The notes under the pieces are model-generated. The model saw nothing but the letters and a program-made list of their open reading frames with translations, made no database searches and had not been told where the DNA came from. A stretch of DNA of 64,000 bases from positions 1 through 64,000 of the forward strand of contig JAAVFI010000028.1 of assembly GCA_014800815.1 (NCBI GenBank), given 5' to 3'. A program made the position numbers and the translations under genes. Numbering within the stretch: the stretch's first letter is position 1; every line of letters begins with the position of its first letter. Source of the stretch: Bacteroidales bacterium. Lineage in GTDB: Bacteria > Bacteroidota > Bacteroidia > Bacteroidales > Muribaculaceae. Below are positions 26,484 through 35,043 of this stretch, piece after piece.

Positions 26484-27071
26484 TTAAAAAATCATTGAGC
26501 CGAGTATAAGCATCAGTACCGTAAGCATATTCCGACCTCCCGGCCCCAGTAGTTTACGGAGGTGATTCATGGCGTAACCCACATGGTAATTGACCGTAGC
26601 GAGGGTGATATTGAGCATCGAGGCTATTTCGTTGTAGGGGATTCGCTCTATCTTGGCGAGGAAAAATACCTTGCGGCATTTTTCGGGAAGCGACTCTATG
26701 GCACGGTTGAGAGCGTCAAGTTCTTCCTTAGATATAAGGCTCTGGTCGGGCGACACAAGTGTTGATACTGTAAAATTTTCCACGCCTTCCAGCGACACTA
26801 CATCGGTGCGCAACGACGTATGCCTCAGCATCGACACTGCCTTGCGGTATGTTATGGTATAAAGATAGGCCTTCATGGACTCTATCTCCAGCAGGCCTTT
26901 ACGTACTTTCCACACCTCCACAAACACATCACTCACCACTTCTTCTGCATCTTCACGGTTGCCCAATATACCGTAAGCGTAGCGATACAGCATGCCGGAA
27001 TAATAATCCATAAATGCATCGAATGCTCTCTCGTCGCCATTGACGATACGATAAATTACATTTGCCTCCAT
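26484..27071 (-). CDS. RNA polymerase ECF-type sigma factor
   Basis: A 195-residue ECF sigma-70 protein. Region 2 (~10-75) contains YAYGILGNREDAEEVVSDVF with a following VWK motif. Region 4 (~110-165) contains LPEKCRKVFFLAKIERIPYNEIA and the DNA-contact helix IASMLNITLATVNYHVGYAM. The last ~20 residues (MLTVLMLILGSMIF) are strongly hydrophobic and may be a membrane-seeking tail; this is less common in the family. It pairs with fecR downstream and should direct transcription of the PUL. It is preceded by a perfect promoter at 27136-27166. Confidence 0.94.
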   Translation of the reverse strand: MEANVIYRIVNGDERAFDAFMDYYSGMLYRYAYGILGNREDAEEVVSDVFVEVWKVRKGLLEIESMKAYLYTITYRKAVSMLRHTSLRTDVVSLEGVENFTVSTLVSPDQSLISKEELDALNRAIESLPEKCRKVFFLAKIERIPYNEIASMLNITLATVNYHVGYAMNHLRKLLGPGGRNMLTVLMLILGSMIF

Positions 27072-27135
27072 AAAGTGCAGGTAGATGTTGTATTCTTTCT
27101 GAGTGTTTCGTGGTATAGGTAATTAATGTCTATTA

Positions 27136-27166
27136 CAAAGGTAGATACAATATCAATAATGACAAA
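27136..27166 (-). promoter_or_regulatory. Consensus Bacteroidetes sigma-ABfr promoter of the ECF sigma gene
   Basis: On the minus strand TTTG (27163-27166) is followed by exactly 19 bases and then TACCTTTG (27136-27143). This is a full match to the Bacteroidetes -33/-7 consensus TTTG-N19-TAnnTTTG. Transcription would start near 27130, giving a leader of about 58 bases before the sigma ATG at 27071. Confidence 0.85.
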
Positions 27167-27183
27167 ATATTTTAACATAAAAA

Positions 27184-27218
27184 TGCCCGACCGGAGCATG
27201 TGCACACCGTGTCAGGCA
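27184..27218 (-). terminator. Probable terminator of the beta-helix gene
   Basis: An imperfect hairpin pairs TGCC-GAC-CGG (27184-27194) with CCG-GTC-GGCA (27207-27218), with one mismatch and a bulge. On the minus strand it is followed by a T-rich run (TTTTTATGTTAAAA). It is about 88 bases beyond the beta-helix stop codon and just upstream of the sigma promoter, which fits a terminator separating the two units. Confidence 0.5.
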
Positions 27219-27305
27219 TAATTCTGTCCTATTGGATTACTACAAACTGATCAATCCTTTTGTATCAAAAAACCTACAATCTTTTTTACCTGATATTTTA
27301 TTCTA

Positions 27306-28844
27306 TTATTTAGCAATCTTGAAAGTCTTGTTGCCGCAGTTGAGGATGTAGAGACCGGCACCAAGACGGCCAAGGTCGATGTTGCTCGAAGATGCGCCGA
27401 GCACCACACCGCCGCTGATGTTGTACACAGTCACGGGACCCTGATAACCGTTGATAGCATAAATATCGCCTGCTATGTGTACGAGTTCTGCTTCATCGGA
27501 TGTGATTGCAGAATTGATGTTGGTGGTCATGGGAGCGGTGATTGCATAAGCGCCGGGGGTTACTTCGCCGGTACGGGCATTGCCGAGCTGATCGACGGTA
27601 AGGTCAAGGTCTGAAGGCATGCCCCAACCTGCAACGGCTTCTGTTACTTCGGCACCGGTAGCCCCGAGCTCGAATATTGCAGGTTCGAGAACGTTGTTGC
27701 TATTGAGAATGTTTTCGGCGAACATATACTTGTATGTATAGTCGCTGCCATGATGGTCGGTGTCTTTCCAATCGAGTTCGGTATCTTCGGGAGCGATGAT
27801 ATTGCCTGCTACGTTGTAGCCGCCCGATACGAACCGGAAAGATTCGGCAAGAGCATCGCCGGTGAACTTGACAGCGGCCACTTCGTCGGTGCTTGTGATG
27901 ATTGAATTAGCCACGTTGAGGTGTGCCGATGTGGTAGTTACGATCTGAGCGTCGTCTTCAACACCGCAAGTATTGCCTGCGATAGTAGAGTTTACGATGC
28001 TCACTACACGCTTCTGGTTGGCATCGTAGCCGTTGAAGTAAATTGCTGCGCCGCGGCCTGTCTCCGCCGAGTTGCCGGTAATGGTTGTGTTGACGATATT
28101 CAGCGAGTTGCCGTGGCCCATGAAGATTGCGCCACCCAGGTCGTGGTAGTTCTTATTGTTCTTTACGATGCAGTTTTCGAGTGTAACGTCACCCTTGCCG
28201 GCATCTTTGCTATAGATACGGATAGCACCGCCACGGTAGTTGGCAGTATTGTTATAGAACATGCAGTTCTCGAACTTAACCATACTGCGGAAGATAGTGG
28301 CTGCAGCACCGCCTCGCGAGCCCTGAGCCCAGTTGCTATAGAAGCGGCAACCCTTTACAAGGGTGTATCCGCAGTTGTCTACAACAAACGCGCCGGTATT
28401 GGTATCATCACTATCTGTCCAGGTATAGACACCTGTAAAGTCGATGTCTTCAACGATTACAGCATTGGTCATATCTCCGGCCTTGGTGTTGGCCTGGAAA
28501 CGGATGAGTCGGTTTGCATCGCCGTTGTCAGGATTATTATTACCGTCCTTATCGCCACTGAATACGGTACGCTCTCCGTCGGCATTACCCTTGAGTGTAG
28601 CACCTGTTGCAGTTTTGAATACTACCGTTCCGTCGGAAAGATTGTAGAGGCCGCCGGCAAAATTATATACATCGCCGTTTGCATTAGCTTCTGCCTGAGC
28701 GCGGAATTCGGCTACACCGAAAGCATTGTCCCAGTTTGAGCCGTTTTTAGAGCCTGCACCCTCGGGGGTTACGTAATAGGTAGCGGCAAAAGCGGGAGCC
28801 GACGCCAATACAGTCATCGAAAGGAGTAAAGTTTTAAGATTCAT
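27306..28844 (-). CDS. Secreted right-handed parallel beta-helix protein with C-terminal sorting-like domain
   Basis: A 512-residue exported protein. A signal peptide ends at APAFAA and leads into YYVTPEGAGSKNGSNWDNAF, the usual opening of pectate-lyase-like beta-helix proteins. Residues ~60-330 contain repeated turns such as FENCMFYNNTANYRGGAIRI, VTLENCIVKNN, LNIVNTTITGNSA and VSIVNSTIAGNT. The last ~45 residues (VTVYNISGGVVLG...GLYILNCGNKTFKIAK) resemble a type-A type IX secretion sorting domain; no secretion genes are in view. No catalytic lyase residues can be assigned, so it may bind or cut a glycan, or be a surface adhesin. It stands alone between the sigma gene and the AlkD-like gene. 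Confidence 0.75.
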   Translation of the reverse strand: MNLKTLLLSMTVLASAPAFAATYYVTPEGAGSKNGSNWDNAFGVAEFRAQAEANANGDVYNFAGGLYNLSDGTVVFKTATGATLKGNADGERTVFSGDKDGNNNPDNGDANRLIRFQANTKAGDMTNAVIVEDIDFTGVYTWTDSDDTNTGAFVVDNCGYTLVKGCRFYSNWAQGSRGGAAATIFRSMVKFENCMFYNNTANYRGGAIRIYSKDAGKGDVTLENCIVKNNKNYHDLGGAIFMGHGNSLNIVNTTITGNSAETGRGAAIYFNGYDANQKRVVSIVNSTIAGNTCGVEDDAQIVTTTSAHLNVANSIITSTDEVAAVKFTGDALAESFRFVSGGYNVAGNIIAPEDTELDWKDTDHHGSDYTYKYMFAENILNSNNVLEPAIFELGATGAEVTEAVAGWGMPSDLDLTVDQLGNARTGEVTPGAYAITAPMTTNINSAITSDEAELVHIAGDIYAINGYQGPVTVYNISGGVVLGASSSNIDLGRLGAGLYILNCGNKTFKIAK

Positions 28845-28973
28845 AGTTGAAGTATAAGAAGTTTGGTGATTGAAAATTTAAGGTTTATAGTCCGCTGATG
28901 CGGTACTCTTTTGCTTCACTACAATCTTTGACGCAGACCGTAAAAATATCTTTAGGTCGGGAATGAAATTTTT

Positions 28974-29774
28974 TCAATATTTTTTTGCAATTCCTCCCAC
29001 AGACTGCTTCTCGCGGGGAATGCTCATATATAATTCTCGGAGGCCGGGCGGGAGTTTCTCTATGGCATAGCGTAGCATTGTGCGGGGCATGCGGGAGGCG
29101 TGGATATCGAGGAAATCGGTGAGGAAGTCTACGCTGACTCTCTTTCCCATTTCGCGAAGCATCCAGCCGGTGGCTTTTTGGATAAGGTCGTGCGGGTGGG
29201 TAAGATAATCGGTGGAAATTTTGATTGTGGGGGCGTAGATGCCGCGCTTCAACAGGGTAAAGGTGGATATTATGGCGATGCGTTGTTCCCAGAGGTTGGT
29301 CGAACGGCTGAGGTCGTACAATATTTCTACTTGCCCGGTTTCGGCTACGTATTCGCCGAGCAGGCCGGGGGCGCTTACGTCTACGAGGTCCCAGTTGTTG
29401 CACCGCGTGGCGTGGGCAAGATAGAAGTCGATGATGCGTCGGCAGGTGTGCCGCTCGTCGGTGATGTCGGCGCCCTTGCGCAGCTTACTCTTCATGGATT
29501 TGGCGGCTCGCTTATACTGCTCTACCAGCACGAGCAGAGCCGAAAGACGGTGTTCGTGGATATCGGAAGCGAGCATGGCCTCGACGGCCTCGGCGGGGGC
29601 GTCGGCCATAAGGCGCGACACCTTGCGGTTGCATGGCACGGTCACGCCGAGGAATACGTCGCCTTCGCCATATTCGCCGGGTGCCGTCTTGAAGAAGCGC
29701 TGAAGGATTTCGCGTTTGCCCTCCACTACTTCATCGGCAAGCATGCTCTGCCATGTATACAAAAGTTCGTCCAT
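28974..29774 (-). CDS. AlkD-like DNA alkylation repair protein
   Basis: A 266-residue all-helical HEAT-repeat protein of the AlkD family (PF08713), DNA glycosylases that remove N3- and N7-alkylated purines without base flipping. Diagnostic segments are YGEGDVFLGVTVPCNRKVSR near residue 35-55, NNWDLVDVSAPGLLGEY (~125-142), LWEQRIAIISTF and KATGWMLREMGKR (~205-218). The central Trp/Asp of NNWDLVD is in the place used by AlkD for substrate binding. The start ATG at 29772-29774 is supported by a good -7 element 25 bases upstream. It is a monocistronic gene divergent from the recombinase. Confidence 0.88.
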   Translation of the reverse strand: MDELLYTWQSMLADEVVEGKREILQRFFKTAPGEYGEGDVFLGVTVPCNRKVSRLMADAPAEAVEAMLASDIHEHRLSALLVLVEQYKRAAKSMKSKLRKGADITDERHTCRRIIDFYLAHATRCNNWDLVDVSAPGLLGEYVAETGQVEILYDLSRSTNLWEQRIAIISTFTLLKRGIYAPTIKISTDYLTHPHDLIQKATGWMLREMGKRVSVDFLTDFLDIHASRMPRTMLRYAIEKLPPGLRELYMSIPREKQSVGGIAKKY

Positions 29775-29799
29775 AGTTTTATAGGTGTATTTCTTCGCA

Positions 29800-29807
29800 C
29801 AAAGTTA
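29800..29807 (-). promoter_or_regulatory. -7 promoter element of the AlkD-like gene
   Basis: TAACTTTG on the minus strand matches the Bacteroidetes -7 consensus TAnnTTTG. It lies 25 bases before the ATG at 29774, giving a short leader. No convincing -33 TTTG was found at the standard spacing. Confidence 0.6.
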
Positions 29808-29879
29808 GCTAAATTTTTGCCTGAGGAGGTCTTAATCCCGTTTTTTTGTATTATTCAGATAATTATAACCAAATTAGTA

Positions 29880-31100
29880 ATGCAAATGGCCTCGATAAAA
29901 GTAAAGTTTAGCCCCTCGGATATCGCTGACCGAGAGGGCACAATCTACTACGGGATAAGACAGGAAAGCAAGCAGCGCCGATTAGCTACACACTATCATA
30001 TTTATGCGTCGGAGTGGAATGATTCAAGAGGTGTAGTTGTGCTTAATCCGGCGAGTGAACGGCAGTCACACCTCCTTGCTATACGCGAAAGAATAGGCAA
30101 GGATATGGAACGTCTCAACAGGATTATCCAAAAGTTTGAGATGCAAGGACTGCCCTACTCTGCCGATGATATAGTGGATGAGTTCAAGCGTCATGCTACA
30201 GAATACGGGTTGCTTAACTTCATGGATGGACTTATCAAGAAGTTGAAACGGAATGGCAAGCTGCGCACGTCGGAAACCTATACGGCTGCTCGGAACAGTT
30301 TCAGGAGATTTCTCTGCGAGGGACACAAGCCGAACGACATCCTGCTCGATTGTCTTAACTCGGAAATCATGGAGGAATACGAGGCCTGGCTGCGACAGCG
30401 CGGTGTATCGCCTAATACAATTTCGTTCTACACACGGATTCTGCGAGCGGTGTATAATCGTGCGGTGGAGAACGAAATAATTGAGAACAGATACCCCTTC
30501 AAGCATGTGTATACGGGTATCGAAAAGACGGTGAAACGCGCATTGCCGCTGTCGGTCATCAAGGCTATCAAGGAGCTGGACCTGTCGATGAACCCTTCGC
30601 ACGATTTTGCAAGGGACATGTTTATCATGAGCTTTATGCTCAGAGGTATGAGTTTTATTGACATGGCTTTTCTCAGAAAATCAGATCTTTCGAACGGCTA
30701 TATCACTTACCGCCGCCGAAAGACGGGGCAACAACTCATCATCAGGTGGACGCAGGATATGCAGATGATTCTTGATAAATACCCTATGAACCGCACGGAA
30801 TACCTCCTGCCTATAATCCGCGACAATGTAGCTGACGAAAGGAACTCCTACCGCAATGCGGGCTACAATATCAACTACAATCTGAAACGTATATCTCAAA
30901 AATTAGGAGTAAGCATACCCCTAACGCTCTATGTCGCGCGCCACAGTTGGGCGTCGGCGGCAAAATCAAAGGGTGTGCCGCTGAGTATCATTAGCGAAGG
31001 ACTCGGGCATGATAGTGAAATGACTACACGAATCTACCTGACGAGCCTTGATACTTCGGTGGTAGATGAAGTAAATTCGCTCATTCTCGGGAGTATTTGA
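29880..31100 (+). CDS. Tyrosine recombinase (Bacteroidetes Tsr/integrase type)
   Basis: A 406-residue site-specific recombinase. The frame is open far upstream across the antisense of the AlkD gene, but protein similarity starts at the ATG 29880 (or 29886). The arm- and core-binding SAM-like region (~5-210) precedes the catalytic domain (~220-400). Visible residues are Arg I in FMLRGMS (~255), Lys in RRKTG (~281), the box II motif YVARHSW with Arg ~354, His in GLGHDSE (~377) and the nucleophile Tyr in RIYL (~386). The first His of the usual HxxR is Tyr here, as I recall for Bacteroides Tsr invertases. It converges with the capsule operon and could be an invertase or the relic of an integrated element. 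No flanking att-like repeats were found by eye. Confidence 0.88.
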   Translation: MQMASIKVKFSPSDIADREGTIYYGIRQESKQRRLATHYHIYASEWNDSRGVVVLNPASERQSHLLAIRERIGKDMERLNRIIQKFEMQGLPYSADDIVDEFKRHATEYGLLNFMDGLIKKLKRNGKLRTSETYTAARNSFRRFLCEGHKPNDILLDCLNSEIMEEYEAWLRQRGVSPNTISFYTRILRAVYNRAVENEIIENRYPFKHVYTGIEKTVKRALPLSVIKAIKELDLSMNPSHDFARDMFIMSFMLRGMSFIDMAFLRKSDLSNGYITYRRRKTGQQLIIRWTQDMQMILDKYPMNRTEYLLPIIRDNVADERNSYRNAGYNINYNLKRISQKLGVSIPLTLYVARHSWASAAKSKGVPLSIISEGLGHDSEMTTRIYLTSLDTSVVDEVNSLILGSI

Positions 31101-31106
31101 ACGACG

Positions 31107-31132
31107 GGAGCCCGGCGCTGAAGCCGGGCTCC
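31107..31132. terminator. Bidirectional hairpin between recombinase and capsule operon
   Basis: A perfect 10-bp G+C-rich stem (GGAGCCCGGC at 31107-31116 with GCCGGGCTCC at 31123-31132) and a 6-base loop lies between two convergent stop codons (recombinase 31100, UDP-glucose dehydrogenase 31157). There is no strong T-tract on either side, but its position and stability fit a shared terminator. Confidence 0.65.
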
Positions 31133-31156
31133 TGAAGTTAGGTATCTTTGTAATGC

Positions 31157-32479
31157 TTAGTCGCGGTGGAAGATATCGCGGGTGTAGACTTTATCGGCAA
31201 CGTCGTCGAGTACGGCGTCGTATCTGTTGGCGACGATAGCCTGCGAGAGTTTTTTGAACTCGTCGAGGTCGTTTACTACGAGGCTGCCGAAGAATGTTGT
31301 GCCGTCTTCGAGCGTGGGTTCGTAGATGATGACGCGTGCTCCTTTGGCCTTGATTCTCTTCATCACGCCCTGAATGGACGACTGACGGAAGTTGTCGGAG
31401 TTCGACTTCATCGTCAGGCGGTACACGCCTATAGTGCACGGCTCGTGCTCGTAGCCCTGGTATCCGTTGCGGTCGGTATAGTCATACCAGCCTGCGAGGC
31501 GGAGCACCTGGTCGGCGATGAAATCTTTGCGGGTGCGGTTAGACTCCACGATTGCCGACATCATGTTCTGAGGCACCTCGGCGTAGTTGGCAAGCAACTG
31601 CTTGGTGTCTTTCGGCAAGCAATAGCCTCCGTAGCCGAACGAAGGGTTATTGTAGTGCGAACCGATGCGAGGGTCAAGACCTACGCCCTCGATAATGGCA
31701 TGTGAGTCAAGACCTTTTACCTCTGCATAAGTATCAAGCTCATTGAAATAGCTCACACGCAGCGCGAGGTAGGTATTTGCAAAGAGCTTGACAGCCTCAG
31801 CCTCCTTCATGCCCATATACAGCGTGGGGATATCTTCTTTTACAGCACCTTGACAGAGTAAATTGACAAAGGTGTGAGCAGCCTCGTTCAGTCGCTCGAT
31901 ATCGGTAACTGCCTGAATAGCCTTGTTTTCCGCCTCACAGCCGGCACCCTCGATAATCTTGGGAACGCCTGCGATGATGCGCGAGGGGAAGAGATTGTCG
32001 TAGAGCGCATGACTCTCGCGGAGGAATTCCGGGAAGAATATGAGGTTGAATTTGGGGACGCCCGCAGAGGCGTATTTCATATACAGGCTCCGGCAATATC
32101 CCACGGGGATTGTTGACTTTATGACCATAACGGCGTCGGGATTGACGCTGAGAACGAGGTCAATAACATCTTCGATGCAGTGAGTGTCGAAGAAGTTTTT
32201 GACGGGGTCGTAATTGGTCGGCGCGGCAATGACCACAAAATCGGCATCACGGTAAGCCGCTTCGCCATCGAGAGTAGCGGTTAGGTCCAGTTCCTTTTCA
32301 GCGAGATATTTTTCGATGTACTCGTCCTGAATTGGAGAAACGCGCCTGTTTATTTTCTCTACCTTCTCCGGGATGACATCAACTGCCGTGACATGATTGT
32401 GCTGAGCCAGTAGAGTGGCAATGCTCAAGCCGACGTAGCCTGTGCCGGCAACTGCGATGTTATATTGTTTCAGGCTCAT
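31157..32479 (-). CDS. ugd: UDP-glucose 6-dehydrogenase (nucleotide-sugar dehydrogenase)
   Basis: A 440-residue NAD-dependent dehydrogenase that oxidises UDP-glucose twice to UDP-glucuronate, a capsule precursor. The N-terminal Rossmann motif is [13 protein letters not shown] (~9-21). The central domain has FFPEFLRES, and the catalytic Cys is in [15 protein letters not shown] (~275-289). The C-terminal UDP-binding domain (~320-430) follows. The length suits the UDP-glucose dehydrogenase branch, although UDP-ManNAc dehydrogenases share the fold. It is the last gene of the capsule operon, 82 bases after the GT2 gene. Confidence 0.92.
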   Translation of the reverse strand: MSLKQYNIAVAGTGYVGLSIATLLAQHNHVTAVDVIPEKVEKINRRVSPIQDEYIEKYLAEKELDLTATLDGEAAYRDADFVVIAAPTNYDPVKNFFDTHCIEDVIDLVLSVNPDAVMVIKSTIPVGYCRSLYMKYASAGVPKFNLIFFPEFLRESHALYDNLFPSRIIAGVPKIIEGAGCEAENKAIQAVTDIERLNEAAHTFVNLLCQGAVKEDIPTLYMGMKEAEAVKLFANTYLALRVSYFNELDTYAEVKGLDSHAIIEGVGLDPRIGSHYNNPSFGYGGYCLPKDTKQLLANYAEVPQNMMSAIVESNRTRKDFIADQVLRLAGWYDYTDRNGYQGYEHEPCTIGVYRLTMKSNSDNFRQSSIQGVMKRIKAKGARVIIYEPTLEDGTTFFGSLVVNDLDEFKKLSQAIVANRYDAVLDDVADKVYTRDIFHRD

Positions 32480-32561
32480 AAACTATATTATTTCGTTGTC
32501 ATACTTCATATTACGTCGCACTACAATAGATATACCCATTTTAATGTCTTGATCAAATGAA

Positions 32562-33338
32562 TTATAGTTTCTTAACGTAAATCATCTTTTTAGTTACTCC
32601 CCACACCAAGTTATTTAAAGTCAGGATACAAGCCAGCAGATGGTTTGCAGATTCGGCAACTCTAAACAAACGATAGTGCCATTTTATGAGAGATAAGTAA
32701 CTTGAATTACTTGTCGAGCCTTCTCTTTTTCGATATTTTGCCAGATTCTCGGGAAGAAGATAGCAATCAGATTTTCTAATTACTTTCAACCACATAGCGT
32801 AGTCATTATTTTTCTGCAGCGCCGGGATAGATATAGTGCCGACGGTATCCCTCTCGTACATGACCGTCAGACAACCGGGCCAACAATAAGAAAACATACC
32901 GACTTTAGAAATTTTTGAAGGACCGGTGACCAAGCGGCCTCTCGGATTATCATGTTCATCTATTTCCTCATATTGCGTATATGAGAATTTGATCCCATGC
33001 TCCTTCATGAATCGGATTTGCTTTTCTAACTTATTTTCCACCCATAGATCGTCGCTGTCAAGGAAGGCTATATAGTGCCCCGAGGCTAAACTCAGAGCAT
33101 GATTTCGAGCAATTGCGGTTCCTGATTTAGAATCCAGTTTAAAATACTTTATTCTGGAATCCCGCTGTACGAAATCCTTTACAATTTCTTTAGTTTCATC
33201 TGAAGAACAATCATCTACAATTAAAAGCTCCCAATTTGTATAAGTTTGTCTTAGTACACATTCAATGGTTCTCCCTATGAACGAAGCACAATTATACGTA
33301 GGTGTAATTATGCTCACTAAATCTGTGGAGGAGTTCAT
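32562..33338 (-). CDS. GT2-family glycosyltransferase
   Basis: A 258-residue GT-A fold inverting glycosyltransferase. It opens with VSIITPTYNCASFIGRTIE and LLIVDDCSSDET for nucleotide binding, has the metal-binding LDSDDLW (~92-98), and a likely catalytic region around KNNDYAMWLKV (~175). The C-terminal ~30 residues are hydrophobic and basic, possibly a membrane association site. It should add one sugar to the lipid-linked capsule repeat. It is separated by 44 bases from the upstream acetyltransferase. Donor and acceptor are unknown. Confidence 0.9.
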   Translation of the reverse strand: MNSSTDLVSIITPTYNCASFIGRTIECVLRQTYTNWELLIVDDCSSDETKEIVKDFVQRDSRIKYFKLDSKSGTAIARNHALSLASGHYIAFLDSDDLWVENKLEKQIRFMKEHGIKFSYTQYEEIDEHDNPRGRLVTGPSKISKVGMFSYCWPGCLTVMYERDTVGTISIPALQKNNDYAMWLKVIRKSDCYLLPENLAKYRKREGSTSNSSYLSLIKWHYRLFRVAESANHLLACILTLNNLVWGVTKKMIYVKKL

Positions 33339-33382
33339 GGTGGATTTATATTTGATTCCTATTATTGTGACAGAATGAATTT

Positions 33383-33907
33383 TTAATTAAACTTTCCTTC
33401 TGCCAACAAATGATTAAAATGGTCTATATCCCTATATTTAATAACTTTTGCGGGGTTTCCGCCAACAATGGCAAAATCAGGAACATCTTTTACCACAACA
33501 GAACCCATTGCGACTATCGCTCCTGTGCCGATGTGTATATTCCCTGAGATCGTAACGTCGGTGCCTAACCATACAAAGTCTCCTATTGAAACCGATTTAC
33601 AGGTATCTTTCTTTCCATAAGGTATTGCATCGCCGCCGTCATAGTCATGAGAGCCAAGCATTATCTTACAGTTTTGCCCGGAGTGGAAATACCTGCCAAT
33701 CTCCACTTTGCCACGGCCAAGTACTCTAAGCCCATTGCTGTGGAAGTGATCCCCGACAGAAACTTCAGCCGCGCTGCTGATAGGGCAGAAACACGATACA
33801 CCGATCTTTTCGCCGGAAGATTTGCACTGATATCTAAATATTCTTGACCAGAATCTGCCACGAATCTTACGATACAAGGACAGGCATGAATAGATTAACT
33901 TTCTCAT
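33383..33907 (-). CDS. Hexapeptide-repeat O-acetyltransferase (WbbJ/maltose acetyltransferase type)
   Basis: A 174-residue left-handed beta-helix acyltransferase. Hexapeptide turns run from ~50 to ~155 (VEIGRYFHSGQNCKIMLGSH; VSIGDFVWLGTDVTISGN; IHIGTGAIVAMGSVV), ending in the NPAKVIK signature. The acetyl-CoA-dependent modification of a capsule sugar hydroxyl is the likely role. It overlaps the upstream putative glycosyltransferase by four bases. The acceptor sugar is not known. Confidence 0.85.
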   Translation of the reverse strand: MRKLIYSCLSLYRKIRGRFWSRIFRYQCKSSGEKIGVSCFCPISSAAEVSVGDHFHSNGLRVLGRGKVEIGRYFHSGQNCKIMLGSHDYDGGDAIPYGKKDTCKSVSIGDFVWLGTDVTISGNIHIGTGAIVAMGSVVVKDVPDFAIVGGNPAKVIKYRDIDHFNHLLAEGKFN

Positions 33908-35043
33908 TGTAACTGCGAGAGATACACCACGTCTTTGCTAAGAAGGACATACCCCAACTCTGATAGGCGTGTAAAATTTTCAGGAAAATTCATATCGTCA
34001 ATTACGACGTTTACACCTGCATGATAGCACTGATTCAATACCGTAGTATATACTCCAACGGCGTATTTCAGATTTGATATTGAAGTTTCAATATCTACCT
34101 CTCGCTGATACTCTATCATACTTTCATCGACATACTTTTTCAGCAATTGAATATCGCTGTATCTCGGGTGAGGACGATATTTCAGAGAGGCTCCCTGACG
34201 GGAGATGAATTCAAGACTCTTTACAATAGACTGTAATTCTTCCTCGGTATACTTTGCCAAATAATATTTATAATCGGCATAAGCGTCAGAGTTCCGGTGC
34301 TCGGAGGGATTAACCGACATAAATGGGGGGAGTTCAGCCACAAACTGTTCTCTCGGAGCCCTTAAGTCAGACAGAAGTTTTATATAGTAGTCTTCCCATA
34401 CGTAGGTCTTTGAAAACCTGAAGAATGAGTCTCTTACATAATACAACTTCTCGCCATGCATTACATTGATGTGCTCTACTCCATTCGACTCACAAAAATA
34501 TGTCAAGGCTGAACTTGTATATGAATATTCATTATAGACTATGATTGCATCAGGCCTATAAAGTTTTATCAACTGGGAATATAAGCCAACCTTGTATAAT
34601 ATCTTGAAGACAAAATAAGGTGAACGAATCAGATAAGGAGAAAGTCTGAGCACGAATCCCAAGTCTCTGAAGGACAGTGAAAATCCGGAGGACCACTCTT
34701 CTGTACTTATTTTATACTTCTTTGCAACAGAGTCTGGAACCACACCCTGATGTCCGCTCTTCTCAAGAATTGCCTCAACTTTATAGCGATATCGCGAACG
34801 AATACGCTTAATAAATGCCACTAAAATATACAATGGCAATACAAATAAGGCTATAAAGTTGAATACGAGACGCTTCCACCGGCTGACAAAGAGCATCTGC
34901 GCTTTATATTGGTAAAACGAGCGCGAGATATCATGCTTTGGCTCAGGAAGTCTCCTGATAAACTCCAACTGTTCGGCAACAGGGATATCAAACTGCCACT
35001 TATCTCCCTTTGCCAAAAGATTCATTATTTTATTATAATTCAT
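33904..35043 (-). CDS. Putative GT-B glycosyltransferase, candidate nonulosonate (sialyl-type) transferase
   Basis: A 379-residue protein without a confident family. A hydrophobic segment lies at ~60-78. The second half looks like a GT-B enzyme: INVMHGEKLYY (~193-203), the basic RPHPRYS (~297) and YTTVLNQCYHAG (~335). The HP and Ser/Thr motifs recall the pattern shared by bacterial sialyltransferase families. As the same operon encodes a full CMP-nonulosonate activation step, this is my best candidate for the enzyme that adds that sugar. It overlaps the N-terminal half of the split GT4 by 11 bases. The assignment is inference; another capsule transferase activity is possible. Confidence 0.55.
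   Translation of the reverse strand: MNYNKIMNLLAKGDKWQFDIPVAEQLEFIRRLPEPKHDISRSFYQYKAQMLFVSRWKRLVFNFIALFVLPLYILVAFIKRIRSRYRYKVEAILEKSGHQGVVPDSVAKKYKISTEEWSSGFSLSFRDLGFVLRLSPYLIRSPYFVFKILYKVGLYSQLIKLYRPDAIIVYNEYSYTSSALTYFCESNGVEHINVMHGEKLYYVRDSFFRFSKTYVWEDYYIKLLSDLRAPREQFVAELPPFMSVNPSEHRNSDAYADYKYYLAKYTEEELQSIVKSLEFISRQGASLKYRPHPRYSDIQLLKKYVDESMIEYQREVDIETSISNLKYAVGVYTTVLNQCYHAGVNVVIDDMNFPENFTRLSELGYVLLSKDVVYLSQLQ

Noticed and set aside
29100-29879. N-terminal extension of the recombinase frame
   Set aside because: The frame stays open across the antisense of the AlkD gene, but this part has no recombinase similarity and lies upstream of a sensible ATG at 29880.
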